Shown: positions 7,405-14,659, counted from the first letter of the stretch. The stretch is DNA of 29,314 nt from Holophagaceae bacterium (GCA_003158505.1 PMJK01000097.1:1-29314), one strand, 5' to 3'. The notes: generated by a model not told the origin, from the sequence alone. Numbers and translations: made by a program.

Positions 7405-8853
7405 TCATCCACATGAGCTTAGATCAGCTACCACCCGCTCGATGACTGAGGCCCAATTCCCGGGCTCGGGCTGGCGATAGATGCGCAGGGTGGGGTACCA
7501 GGGACTATCCACCCTTCCCATCATCCAGCGCCAATCAGGAATGTAGGAGACGAGGAGCAGGGTGGGAACGCCTAGGGCGCCAGCCAGGTGGGCCATGGCC
7601 GTATCCACGGTGATCAGGAGATCCATGCTGCGGAGCGCATAGGCGGTGTCTGAGAAACTGCTCAAGAGCGGTGCCATTGAAACCATTCCTGGCAGGGGAG
7701 GCAATTCCGTTGCACCAGGCTGAAAGGCGTGCCAGGCCACATCCCCCAGGGCCCGGAGGGGAGAAAGGGCTCCCGGCGCGATGGATCGTTGGGCGTCCCG
7801 GGTATGAGTGGGACTGCCGGCCCAGGACAGTCCAATCCGGGTGCGTCCATTGGAACCTGCCAGGAGTTCGCCAATGGCCTGCTGGTTCGGCACCCTTTTT
7901 GGAACGTCCAGGTAGGGGATCTCCGCAGGGATGGACCTCAGATTCGTCTGGAACACGCGGGGCAGACTTAGCAGTGGAAGATGCAGATCGAAGGGGGGGA
8001 GAGGATCCTCCTCGCCGACGACCAGGTCCACCCCTGGGCAGGTGGCTACTAACTCTGCCAGCTGAGACTGGGCCAGGAGGATGATGCGGCCCCCCAGCTG
8101 TTTCGCCCGTGAGGCATAACGGACGAACATCAGGGTATCGCCCAACCCCTGTTCGAAATGAAGCAGGAGGGTCTTGCCGGGGAAGGGCTCCCCGTTCCAG
8201 AGAGGCTGTGAGAATCTCCGTTCCAGGGCCGCGACGCCTGGAAGGCTCCAGCGTGCTTCAAATTGTCCCCAGCCCTCCGACATGGCTCCGAAGGTGAGAT
8301 TCACGCAACAGCGTTCCCAATCCAAAGTGGCATCGGCATAGTCTTCATTCACTCGGCGAAGCATCTCCGTGTGCAGCTCGGGCCAATTCTCTTGCCGGAT
8401 GAAGATGTAGATGAACAGAGAGGTGACCTCCGGGTTGGCGGGGTCCTGGTCAATGGCTGGCCCCAGGACCATCGCCGCCCCATCCAGATCGCCCCGTTTG
8501 ATCCGGCAACGGGCCAGATCCAGGCGGACCTCGATCAGGCGGGGAGCCAGGGAAAGGACCTGTTCAAGCCGAGATTCAGCCTCTTCCGTTCGGCCCAGCC
8601 GCAGGAGTGCCCTCCCCGTGCCCACCAGGGCATGAATGGTATCTGGCTCAATAGCCAGGGATTTGGAATACGCATTCAGGGCTCCCTCCACTTGGTTCAG
8701 GGTTAGCAGAAGATCCCCATAGTCAGTCCATGCATCCGCAGCCTCGGGGTAGAGAAGCAACAGATTGCGATAAGCCATGAGGGCTTCTCTGTCCTGGCCG
8801 GAGCGCCCCAAGGCCCGTGCCTCTTCAAGTAGCTTCCAATGGGCTTCGGCCAC
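7405..8853 (-). CDS. TPR-glycosyltransferase (GT9/GT-B type), tandem copy 2
   Basis: About 482 residues from the chosen GTG start. Several TPRs fill the first 150 residues (ALMAYRNLLLLYPEAADAW, ALNAYSKSLAIEPDTIHALV, AESRLEQVLSLAPRLIEV). GWGQFEARWSLPG and GKTLLLHFEQGLGDTLMFVR follow, then LLITVDTAMAHLAGALGVPT as the donor-site motif and the TLRIYRQPEPGNWASVIERV tail. It has one or two more TPRs than copy 1. The open frame extends to ATGs at 8871 and 8895, but neither has a ribosome site. The GTG at 8853 has AAGGAT six bases upstream, as in the other copies, and its product aligns with their N-termini. The function proposed, transfer of a sugar to flagellin, is inferred from the fold and location. 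Confidence 0.78.
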   Translation of the reverse strand: MAEAHWKLLEEARALGRSGQDREALMAYRNLLLLYPEAADAWTDYGDLLLTLNQVEGALNAYSKSLAIEPDTIHALVGTGRALLRLGRTEEAESRLEQVLSLAPRLIEVRLDLARCRIKRGDLDGAAMVLGPAIDQDPANPEVTSLFIYIFIRQENWPELHTEMLRRVNEDYADATLDWERCCVNLTFGAMSEGWGQFEARWSLPGVAALERRFSQPLWNGEPFPGKTLLLHFEQGLGDTLMFVRYASRAKQLGGRIILLAQSQLAELVATCPGVDLVVGEEDPLPPFDLHLPLLSLPRVFQTNLRSIPAEIPYLDVPKRVPNQQAIGELLAGSNGRTRIGLSWAGSPTHTRDAQRSIAPGALSPLRALGDVAWHAFQPGATELPPLPGMVSMAPLLSSFSDTAYALRSMDLLITVDTAMAHLAGALGVPTLLLVSYIPDWRWMMGRVDSPWYPTLRIYRQPEPGNWASVIERVVADLSSCG

Positions 8854-8859
8854 CGTGAA

Positions 8860-8865
8860 ATCCTT
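8860..8865 (-). promoter_or_regulatory. Ribosome binding site deciding a GTG start
   Basis: AAGGAT on the minus strand, six bases before the GTG at 8853. The same hexamer (or AAGGAC) at the same distance precedes the starts at 7303, 10392 and 5928. This argues for the GTG over the upstream ATGs. Confidence 0.6.
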
Positions 8866-8931
8866 TCCCATGGACCGGAGGGAGAACGACTGCATCCCTG
8901 TATCAAGCGTTACAGGGCCCGCGTTCAGTGG

Positions 8932-10392
8932 CTACAAGCCATCCTGCTCGGCGGTCAGATCATCCATCATCTGGCTGATGACCGCGCCCCAATCTCCGGG
9001 ATACCGTTGGCGATAGATGCGCATGGTCGGATACCACGGAGTATCGTGCCTCCCCATCATCCAGCGGAAATCAGGGAAGAAGGCCACCAGAAGCAGCGTG
9101 GGGATGCCCAGGGCACCCGCCAGGTGGGCCATGGCCGTATCCACGGTGATCACCAGGTCCATGCCGCTGAGCGCGTAGGCGGTATCCGAGAAGTTGCGGA
9201 TGGAAGGATCAAGGGAAACCAGCCCCGGAAGGGGTGGCTCCTCCTCGGATCCAAGTTGAAAGCTGTACCAGGACACTCCTGGCAGGGCCGCCAGAGGCGC
9301 CAATACTGCGGGCGGAAGGGACCGCTCCGAATCCCGTTTATGGATGGGACTGCCGGCCCAGGCCAGCCCCATCCGGATCGAGGCCTCCGAGGCGGAAAGC
9401 AGGCCCGTGATGCGCTCACGGTTGGGCACCCGCTCGGGTACCTTCAGGTACGGCACCTCGGCCGGAATGCTCGCCAGATCCGTTCCAAATATCCATGGGA
9501 GAGAGAGCAAGGGAATGTGGAGATCGAAGGCTGGAAGGGGACTCCCATGGGGAACGACCTCATCGACGCCGGGGCAGGTGGCTACTACGTCAGCGAGGGC
9601 TGGCTGGACCTCTAGCAGCACCCGGCCTCCAAGTGCCTTCACCCGGGTCGCATAGCGAACGAACATGAAGGTGTCGCCTAAACCTTGCTCGTAATGGACC
9701 AGGAGAGTCTTCCCTTTAAATGGCAATCCATCCCATCGGGGCTGGGTAAAGTTCCGTTTCGGGATGATCAGCCCTGGACACTCCAGGCGGCTTTCGTATC
9801 TCGCCCAACCTCGGGGCAGGTTCCCCAGCCGCAGATCCAAGAGCCCTCGGTCGTGGGCCTCGATGGCCGGTGGATGCGCGTGGAGGCTTATGAGGTGGCC
9901 CATGGCCGTCCCATAGGCCTCCCACTGGCCCAGGTGGATGAGGACCTCCACGAGGAGGCCATGGGCTTCTCTGTTTTTCGGATCTCGCGCGATCAGGGCT
10001 TCCAGGAGTGAGCGGGCCTGCACCGGATCCCCCTTGCGGCAGAGACAGCGGGCCAGAGCCAGATTGGCATCCAGGTAACGAGGGTTCTTGCCCAGAACCT
10101 TCCTGCACTCGATTTCAGCTTCTCCAAACCGACCCAATCCACAGAGGGCATTGGCCAGATTCACCTGGGCGGCCGCTTGGTTTCGGTCCATACGCAGAGC
10201 CTTGGAGCTGGCTTCCCGGGATGCTTCCATCTGGCCCATTTCGAGGAGGAGACCTCCCAAGGCTGTCCAGGCCCGGGCATCATTCGGCCATACCGCCAGG
10301 TAGTGTCGATAGCCCAAGAGGGCTTCGTTCCTTTGACCCGAGCGGTGCAACTTATCGGCCTCTTCCAGCTCCTTCTTGGCGTTGGAATTCAC
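8932..10392 (-). CDS. TPR-glycosyltransferase (GT9/GT-B type), tandem copy 3
   Basis: About 486 residues from GTG 10392. TPR repeats cover the N-terminal 150-200 residues (ALLGYRHYLAVWPNDARAWT, then a unit with NLANALCGLGRFGEAEIECR, then NLALARCLCRKGDPVQARSL). The region GWARYESRLECPG leads into GKTLLVHYEQGLGDTFMFVR, and DLVITVDTAMAHLAGALGIP is the donor-site motif. The tail TMRIYRQRYPGDWGAVISQM is less like copies 1 and 2 than they are like each other. Upstream in-frame ATGs (10428, 10407) lack ribosome sites, and the one at 10428 nearly abuts the stop of a decayed homologue. The GTG has AAGGAT at six bases and encodes the N-S-N-A start seen in the related copies. It is first of the intact array after the flagellar genes. 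Confidence 0.78.
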   Translation of the reverse strand: MNSNAKKELEEADKLHRSGQRNEALLGYRHYLAVWPNDARAWTALGGLLLEMGQMEASREASSKALRMDRNQAAAQVNLANALCGLGRFGEAEIECRKVLGKNPRYLDANLALARCLCRKGDPVQARSLLEALIARDPKNREAHGLLVEVLIHLGQWEAYGTAMGHLISLHAHPPAIEAHDRGLLDLRLGNLPRGWARYESRLECPGLIIPKRNFTQPRWDGLPFKGKTLLVHYEQGLGDTFMFVRYATRVKALGGRVLLEVQPALADVVATCPGVDEVVPHGSPLPAFDLHIPLLSLPWIFGTDLASIPAEVPYLKVPERVPNRERITGLLSASEASIRMGLAWAGSPIHKRDSERSLPPAVLAPLAALPGVSWYSFQLGSEEEPPLPGLVSLDPSIRNFSDTAYALSGMDLVITVDTAMAHLAGALGIPTLLLVAFFPDFRWMMGRHDTPWYPTMRIYRQRYPGDWGAVISQMMDDLTAEQDGL

Positions 10393-10398
10393 AGGGTC

Positions 10399-10404
10399 AT
10401 CCTT
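10399..10404 (-). promoter_or_regulatory. Ribosome binding site deciding a GTG start
   Basis: AAGGAT on the minus strand, six bases before the GTG at 10392, matching the start context of the sister genes. It supports the shorter protein. Confidence 0.6.
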
Positions 10405-10420
10405 CATGGAGCGGTGTCGC

Positions 10421-10745
10421 TTAAGCATGACTCAGTAAATCCGCAAGGAGGCACTGCACCGCCGAATCCCAATCCCCGGGCACAGGTTGGCGGTAGAGCC
10501 GGAGCGTAGGGAACCGGGAACTACCGTTCCGGTCTATCAGCCAGCGCCTATGGGGAAGGGTCCAGTCACCACAATCGGGGTTGGTCTGCCCTAGGCCCCG
10601 GCCAGGGGTGCCACCGCCGTGTCCATGGTGATGAGAAGGCCCATGGCGTTATAGGCCCCGAGCCTTCGCGATGGTTCGGGATCCACCCTGAGTCCCTGGC
10701 CTTAATTGAATGGTTGAAACCCACAGGCATTTGCACAGATCGCGG
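10421..10745 (-). pseudogene. Relic of a fourth tandem TPR-glycosyltransferase (C-terminal fragment)
   Basis: This stretch has no intact gene but translates on the minus strand to a decayed version of the C-terminal third of the neighbouring glycosyltransferases. In one frame GLLITMDTAVAPLAGA matches DLVITVDTAMAHLAGA and then hits a stop (TAG). In another frame RRWLIDRNGSSRFPTLRLYR, then QPVPGDWDS, matches the FRWMMGR / PWYPTMRIYRQ-PGDW tail and ends at TAA (10423-10421). Further upstream WVSTIQLRPGTQ recalls the W-x-S-F-Q-x-E-P-G block. At least one frameshift and one in-frame stop separate the pieces, and the whole N-terminal TPR region is missing. The array was therefore longer in the past. 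Confidence 0.75.
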
Positions 10746-10781
10746 ATTTTCGGCAGGGGATGCGGGCAGTTGGCTTCCGAA

Positions 10782-11081
10782 TCAGCGAACGCCGGCCCGA
10801 TAGCCCTTTAGGGCCCGGTTTCCCCGTTCCTGTGCGTCCAGCTGGGCTCTCAGTTCATCCCGCACCTGGGCGAACCGCACCGTTCGCGCCTGCAGTCGAT
10901 GACCCACGGCGTGGGCCCTGGCCATCAGGTCCGGCCAGTCTGGACCCTTCGCTGCGTGGGCCAGGGCAGTCTGGAAATCCGCGTCCCATCGGGCAAGGGC
11001 TTCGGGATCCGGTTCCCAGGAGGGATCCGCCACCCAGGCCTCCATCTGGTCGATGGAAGCGCGAAGCCTCTCATGGCTCAT
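10782..11081 (-). CDS. FliT-like small flagellar chaperone (putative)
   Basis: A 99-residue, probably all-helical protein rich in Ala, Arg, Leu and Glu, with no membrane segment. Its ATG (11081-11079) overlaps the fliS stop as ATGA, so the two are translationally coupled. In many bacteria the gene after fliS encodes FliT, the chaperone of the cap protein FliD, which also has about 100 residues in an alpha-helical bundle. I see no diagnostic motif, so the name rests on size, helicity and position directly downstream of fliD-fliS. The frame is open upstream of this ATG into fliS, but that part is the shadow of fliS. Stop codon then a short gap leads to the glycosyltransferase relic. Confidence 0.6.
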   Translation of the reverse strand: MSHERLRASIDQMEAWVADPSWEPDPEALARWDADFQTALAHAAKGPDWPDLMARAHAVGHRLQARTVRFAQVRDELRAQLDAQERGNRALKGYRAGVR

Positions 11082-11503
11082 ACGACCTGGGCCCTCAGGT
11101 CGAATCGCGGCGCCGGGGAGGCCATGAGTTGCTTCTGGTGGAGCTGTTCCCAGGCCTGGCGGATCTGGCCCATGTGGTGGGAGAGCATCCTTAACCGAGC
11201 CGTGTCCTTGCTGCTGCCGGCCTCGAAAAGCTCCGAGGTCCACCAGTTGTAGACCTTCAGGAGGTTCTGGACCAGCTCGCCCCCGTCTTCCAGGTTCAAC
11301 CGGATGACCGCCTCATTGATGATCTTCGCCACCTGGCCTAGGTGGCGAGCCACCTCGAAAGGCTCCTTCTGCTCCATGGCCCTGATGGCCTTTCCCAAGA
11401 ACAGCTGCCCCGCTTCCATGAGCAATGCGGCCTGCTGCTCTGGACTGGCTCCCAGCACGCGCTGGGCAAGGTACTGGTCTGCGGATTGAGCGTAGTTGTT
11501 CAT
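11078..11503 (-). CDS. fliS: Flagellar export chaperone FliS
   Basis: A 141-residue protein with the FliS layout. It opens NNYAQSADQYLAQRVLGASP (family: a Y-x-x-x-x-V/I-x-T-A-x-P start) and has a helix with LLMEAGQLFLGKAIRAME. A central I-I-N-E-A-V-x-R-L-N-L-E-D-GGELVQNLLKVYNW follows, the equivalent of the usual L-x-x-x-L-D-x-x-x-GG-x-I-A-x-N-L-x-x-L-Y-x-Y. FliS binds the C-terminus of newly made flagellin in the cytoplasm, prevents premature polymerisation and delivers it to the export gate. The C-terminal tail past residue 125 is extra and likely disordered. It sits between fliD and the FliT-like gene in one minus-strand operon, overlapping the latter by four bases. The ATG at 11503 has GGGGA at a suitable distance. 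Confidence 0.9.
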   Translation of the reverse strand: MNNYAQSADQYLAQRVLGASPEQQAALLMEAGQLFLGKAIRAMEQKEPFEVARHLGQVAKIINEAVIRLNLEDGGELVQNLLKVYNWWTSELFEAGSSKDTARLRMLSHHMGQIRQAWEQLHQKQLMASPAPRFDLRAQVV

Positions 11504-11559
11504 GGTGGGTCCCCGTTCTTTATTTTTCGGCAGGTGTGCGTTCTGTCATGAAGGCTGGG

Positions 11560-13302
11560 TCAGGCGCCAATGAGGCTCGAGGCACTGGCTTTCAACTTGG
11601 CCACGGCCACTTCCATCTGGGAGAACTGATTCTGCAGGGTGGTCTTTCGCTGGGCGAGCATGGCCTGGCCTTGGGCAATCTGAAGATCCAGATAGTTATT
11701 CTGAGTCGTCATATTGGTCAGGGCGGCGGAGAGAGCCCCGGTCCCATAGGCCACATCCTGGGTGATCAGATCGCTGGTGGCCTGGCCGGCGCCTCGCGAG
11801 AGGGTCAAGGTGCCGGAACCGATCCCCGTGACGCTGAGGCTGAGCCCGGCCAGGTCCCCAGTGCCGGACAGGGTCCCATTGGTCCCCGTCAAGGTGATGG
11901 TGCCGTTGGCTGTCGTGAAGGTCCCGGAGACAGCCCCTCCCGGAGTGAAGCTGTTGATGGTGAATCCCACGGCACCCGTGGCCGTTTGCGGGCCTCCACC
12001 ATTGACCGTCACAGCTCCATTGGTGGAACGACCCGAAAAAATCAGGAGTCGCAGGGCGGCCGCGGGATCTTTGTTAAGTGCACTCTTGAAGGTCACGGAA
12101 TTGAGGCTCAGGGTGCCATCGGTATTCGTCGTGACGCCCAGACTGGAGAGGTTTGTGTAGGCCGACGTGCCCGCCAATCCGGCCGAAGTGCCCGTGAGGG
12201 CCGCTTGAATCTGAGCAATGATGCCGCTGGCGGTTTGATTCCCGCCCAGGGGCGCCTGATTGATGCTCCCGTCCGCATTCTTGGTGCTGGCAGAGGCCGT
12301 CTTATAGGTCGTCATCAAGGTGTTGTAATTGGTGATCACAGTCTGCATGCCAGCGCTGGCAGCGCCAGTGTCCTGGGCCACGGTCAAGGTGGTCGTTCCC
12401 GTTTCTCCCCCCTTCAGGAGGTTGAAGGTGACTCCGTCCACCGCATCGGATACCGCATTGGATTGCCGGGTGAGCTGGACGCCGTTGAGGGTGAAGACCG
12501 CATTCACGCCCGATGCCCCCGAGGCGGTTGAGCTGAGGCCGCCCGTGAGCGCTGTCGGCGCAGCAAAGGTGCCCGTCAGGGTTCCAAGGGAGATCCCCAA
12601 GGCTGGATTCACCACGGTGGGGTTCGTCGGGTCGGGATTCCCATTAGCATCGGGGTTGTTGATGGCCGCCAGGGTGACCACGCCATTGGTGGTACCGGTG
12701 CCGGTGTCATTGGCCGAAACGACCAGCTGATAGGGGCTGGTGCCCGAACCCGTATTGATGATGGAAGCCGTCACCCCCGCGCCGGAGGCGTTGATGGCAT
12801 CCCGAAGGCCATTGAGGCTGTTGTTGTTGCTGGGCACCGTGAAGGCTTGGGTGGCGCCATCCGTCCCCTGGACGGCAAAACTGGCCTCGGTGCCCGAAAA
12901 AATAGGAGCGGTGGGATCAGCCACCGCCAGGTTCGTGGGCGCCCCGTTCACCATCGTGGCGGAGATGCGCCCCTTGGTGGCCACGGTACCAACACTCAGA
13001 TCATAACTGGCAGCTGCCGCCCCCGAGGCGGTGGCGGTGGCATAGGTGCTGGTGGTATCGGTACTGGTGACGGTCCGGGCATTGAAGGTGTCCTGGACGG
13101 CCGCCAAGCTGACCATGAGGCTGTTCAACTGTGTCTTCATGGTCGTCAAGGCCGTGGATGTGGCAGTATTCTGCGTCTCCTGTGCCTGCATCCTTACAAC
13201 GCCAACCCCATCCTGGGCAAGGATGGCACTGACCAGTGCATCGGTTTGAATTCCCGTGGAAAGGCCCTGGAAGCTGAGGGCAGAGTTGGCTGAAGTCGAC
13301 AC
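11560..13302 (-). CDS. fliD: Flagellar hook-associated protein 2 (filament cap) FliD
   Basis: 580 residues. The N-terminus (FQGLSTGIQTDALVSAILAQ, about 11-30) is the FliD_N pattern, normally S-G-L-D-T-x-x-I-V-x-x-L-M. The C-terminus ends in a long heptad-like helix (residues about 530-575: LDLQIAQGQAMLAQRKTTLQ, then NQFSQMEVAVAKLKA), the classic FliD_C. The centre is Gly-, Thr- and Ala-rich beta structure with little charge. FliD forms the cap under which flagellin subunits fold at the filament tip. I start the gene at GTG 13302 because AGAGG lies upstream and the product starts in phase with family N-termini; the longer open frame above it runs through flaG in another frame and is spurious. 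It is 25 bases after flaG and before fliS. The low-complexity interior may be a glycosylated or surface-exposed part, which is speculative. Confidence 0.92.
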   Translation of the reverse strand: MSTSANSALSFQGLSTGIQTDALVSAILAQDGVGVVRMQAQETQNTATSTALTTMKTQLNSLMVSLAAVQDTFNARTVTSTDTTSTYATATASGAAAASYDLSVGTVATKGRISATMVNGAPTNLAVADPTAPIFSGTEASFAVQGTDGATQAFTVPSNNNSLNGLRDAINASGAGVTASIINTGSGTSPYQLVVSANDTGTGTTNGVVTLAAINNPDANGNPDPTNPTVVNPALGISLGTLTGTFAAPTALTGGLSSTASGASGVNAVFTLNGVQLTRQSNAVSDAVDGVTFNLLKGGETGTTTLTVAQDTGAASAGMQTVITNYNTLMTTYKTASASTKNADGSINQAPLGGNQTASGIIAQIQAALTGTSAGLAGTSAYTNLSSLGVTTNTDGTLSLNSVTFKSALNKDPAAALRLLIFSGRSTNGAVTVNGGGPQTATGAVGFTINSFTPGGAVSGTFTTANGTITLTGTNGTLSGTGDLAGLSLSVTGIGSGTLTLSRGAGQATSDLITQDVAYGTGALSAALTNMTTQNNYLDLQIAQGQAMLAQRKTTLQNQFSQMEVAVAKLKASASSLIGA

Positions 13303-13327
13303 GACGCACCTCTTGCTTGCCGAGAAT

Positions 13328-13726
13328 CTAGCTGTTCTTATCGACCAGAACGCCTGGAGCGCCCGTCTGCTTGTCCATGGCTTGCAAAGAGTGCGCCATG
13401 GCAAGCACCTGGGCCGAAGGCACCTGCAACACCACCTGCCCAGTGGTGGGGTCCACGATCTTGTAGATGGTTTTCCCCGTATCTGTATCCACCTGGAGCT
13501 GCAGTTGGGTACTCGCCTGCCGGAGGTGGCTATTGATCTGCTCGACGGCCTTATCCGGTGAACCGGTGGTGGAAACAGCGGCAGGACTGTCCGAGCCTTG
13601 GGGCGAAGGGTCGGCAATCTTGGCCGATCCATCCCTTCCAGGGGCAAGTCCTGTCACTCCCGTCGCCGCGAGGGCCACCGGAAGTCCGGACGCCACGCTA
13701 ATGCTAGAACCTACCTGATCTGTCAT
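13328..13726 (-). CDS. flaG: FlaG family protein
   Basis: 132 residues with a disordered Gly/Ser/Pro-rich N-terminal half and a conserved C-terminal half: AVEQINSHLRQASTQLQLQV, then D-x-D-TGKTIYKIVDPTTGQVVLQVPS. That is the FlaG signature, a V-D-x-x-T-G-x-x-V-x-x-I-x-D-x-x-T-G-E-V-I-R-Q-I-P pattern. FlaG is linked to filament length and is usually found next to flagellin and FliD, as here. The start at ATG 13726 has AGGAGG eight or so bases upstream. An overlong C-terminal extension (KQTGAPGVLVDKNS) is unusual but harmless. Likely transcribed from the flagellin promoter, after partial termination at the hairpin between them, and with fliD 25 bases downstream. Confidence 0.88.
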   Translation of the reverse strand: MTDQVGSSISVASGLPVALAATGVTGLAPGRDGSAKIADPSPQGSDSPAAVSTTGSPDKAVEQINSHLRQASTQLQLQVDTDTGKTIYKIVDPTTGQVVLQVPSAQVLAMAHSLQAMDKQTGAPGVLVDKNS

Positions 13727-13758
13727 GACGAGCCTCCTCTTCGAACCTCAGCATTCAA

Positions 13759-13786
13759 GGGGGGGCAGACATGGTCCACCCCCCCC
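13759..13786 (-). terminator. GC-rich hairpin between flagellin and flaG (attenuating terminator)
   Basis: A run of seven G (13759-13765) pairs with a run of eight C (13779-13786), giving a stem of seven G-C pairs with a 13-base loop, 20 bases past the flagellin stop. No long T-run follows on the minus strand (TTGAATG), so it probably acts as a partial terminator or a 3' stabiliser that leaves flagellin mRNA more abundant than flaG-fliD mRNA. Confidence 0.55.
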
Positions 13787-13806
13787 GGAAGTCTAGGTAA
13801 GCCCAA

Positions 13807-14445
13807 TTACCTGAAGAGGGCGAGAACGCTCTGGCTGGACTGGTTCGCCTGGCTCAGGGCGCTAGTGCCCGCCTGCATGAGGATCTGGTACTTGGTGAGG
13901 TTTACCGTTTCAGCACCGATATCCGCACCCATGATGGCATCGGCCTGGGCCGCATCGTTTTCGGAGGCGATCTGGTGCAGATTGGTATTGCTCTGGGCGG
14001 AGGCCATATTGGCGGCCAGGGTGCTGCGAGCGGCAGCCAGGGCGGTCAAGGCGGCCGTAGAATTAGTGGCCGAAATCGTCAGTCCACCCGCAGCAGCAGC
14101 GGCGGTGACCAGCCCGAGCACCGCAGTGTACTCGGCGGAAGTCGAGCCGCCGGTGGTGCCTTCCAGCTCAGCCAGCCGGGTGGCCTGGTCAGTGGCCTCC
14201 TGGAGGTTGGAATCGTTGGCCTGGTTCGTGAAGAAGGTCTGCTGGTAGCCGATCACCTGGGCGTTGGCCGTGAGGGATTGGGCATTCAGCGAGGTACCGT
14301 TCGCCAGATCGGTGGCGCCGTCAGCGGCGCTGTTGATGCGCTTGCCGGTGGTGAGCCGCTGGATGGCTGAATCCAGGCCGATTTTGGTGACGTTGAGCTG
14401 GCGGCTGGCTTGCAGCGCCGTTAAGTTCCCAAGAATCTGGGGCAT
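13807..14445 (-). CDS. fliC: Flagellin (short, D0/D1-only)
   Basis: 212 residues. The N-terminus has the flagellin pattern of an N-x-x-A-L-x-A-x-R-Q-L start, then LDSAIQRLTTGKRINSAADG (about 27-46), equivalent to the usual L-S-S-G-x-R-I-N-S-A-x-D-D. The C-terminus ends in the TKYQILMQAGTSALSQANQS helix and SVLALFR, equivalent to A-N-Q-x-P-Q-x-V-L-x-L-L-R. The exposed middle domains D2/D3 are absent; a short Ala/Thr/Ser-rich bridge of about 70 residues replaces them. Most bacterial flagellins are 270-500 residues, so this is among the small ones. The ATG at 14445 has GGAGGAT at about five bases. The gene is preceded by a sigma-28-like promoter and followed by flaG-fliD-fliS. Export and polymerisation into the filament are expected. 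The many Ser/Thr in the bridge are candidate O-glycosylation sites for the nearby transferases. Confidence 0.93.
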   Translation of the reverse strand: MPQILGNLTALQASRQLNVTKIGLDSAIQRLTTGKRINSAADGATDLANGTSLNAQSLTANAQVIGYQQTFFTNQANDSNLQEATDQATRLAELEGTTGGSTSAEYTAVLGLVTAAAAAGGLTISATNSTAALTALAAARSTLAANMASAQSNTNLHQIASENDAAQADAIMGADIGAETVNLTKYQILMQAGTSALSQANQSSQSVLALFR

Positions 14446-14467
14446 GACATCCTCCGTGATATGCCTT

Positions 14468-14485
14468 GACAGCATCCGTGCTGTC
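14468..14485 (-). other. Perfect stem-loop in the flagellin leader
   Basis: GACAGCA (14468-14474), a 4-base loop and TGCTGTC (14479-14485) form a perfect 7-bp hairpin 23 bases upstream of the flagellin ATG. A G5/C5 element at about 14493-14504 adds a second possible stem. Such leader structures often stabilise abundant flagellin mRNA; I see no evidence for a ligand-binding fold. Confidence 0.5.
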
Positions 14486-14524
14486 GGCTGGTTAGGTTGT
14501 TGGGGGGAACCCCCGACCTTTCCT

Positions 14525-14551
14525 CTTTCGGACCTGGTGCTGGAAACCTTT
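14525..14551 (-). promoter_or_regulatory. Sigma-28 (FliA)-like flagellin promoter
   Basis: On the minus strand AAAGGTTT (14551-14544), an 11-base spacer and TCCGAAAG (14532-14525) resemble the sigma-28 consensus TAAAGTTT-N11-GCCGATAA. Five of eight bases match in the -10 box and the spacer is exact. It lies about 80 bases upstream of the flagellin start. No fliA gene is visible in the window. Confidence 0.5.
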
Positions 14552-14659
14552 AATTTTTTTTCAGACGGCCATGCTGGCGCTGCTTCAAACCCTGGCCAGG
14601 GCTCGCAAAATTCACACAGGTACGAAAGAAAACCAGGCCCGGGAGCGTCCCGCTCGGCC

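Noticed and set aside
11425..12531. Long plus-strand open frame of about 370 codons
   Set aside because: It is the antisense shadow of fliD, with low-complexity Gly/Arg translation, no ribosome site and no family features.
13303..13647. N-terminal extension of fliD to an upstream start
   Set aside because: The extension overlaps flaG in another frame, is not FliD-like, and the GTG at 13302 has its own ribosome site and a typical FliD N-terminus.
14461..14520. Flagellin leader stems as a riboswitch
   Set aside because: The hairpins are simple and show no known aptamer core; a stabilising or translational role is a simpler reading.
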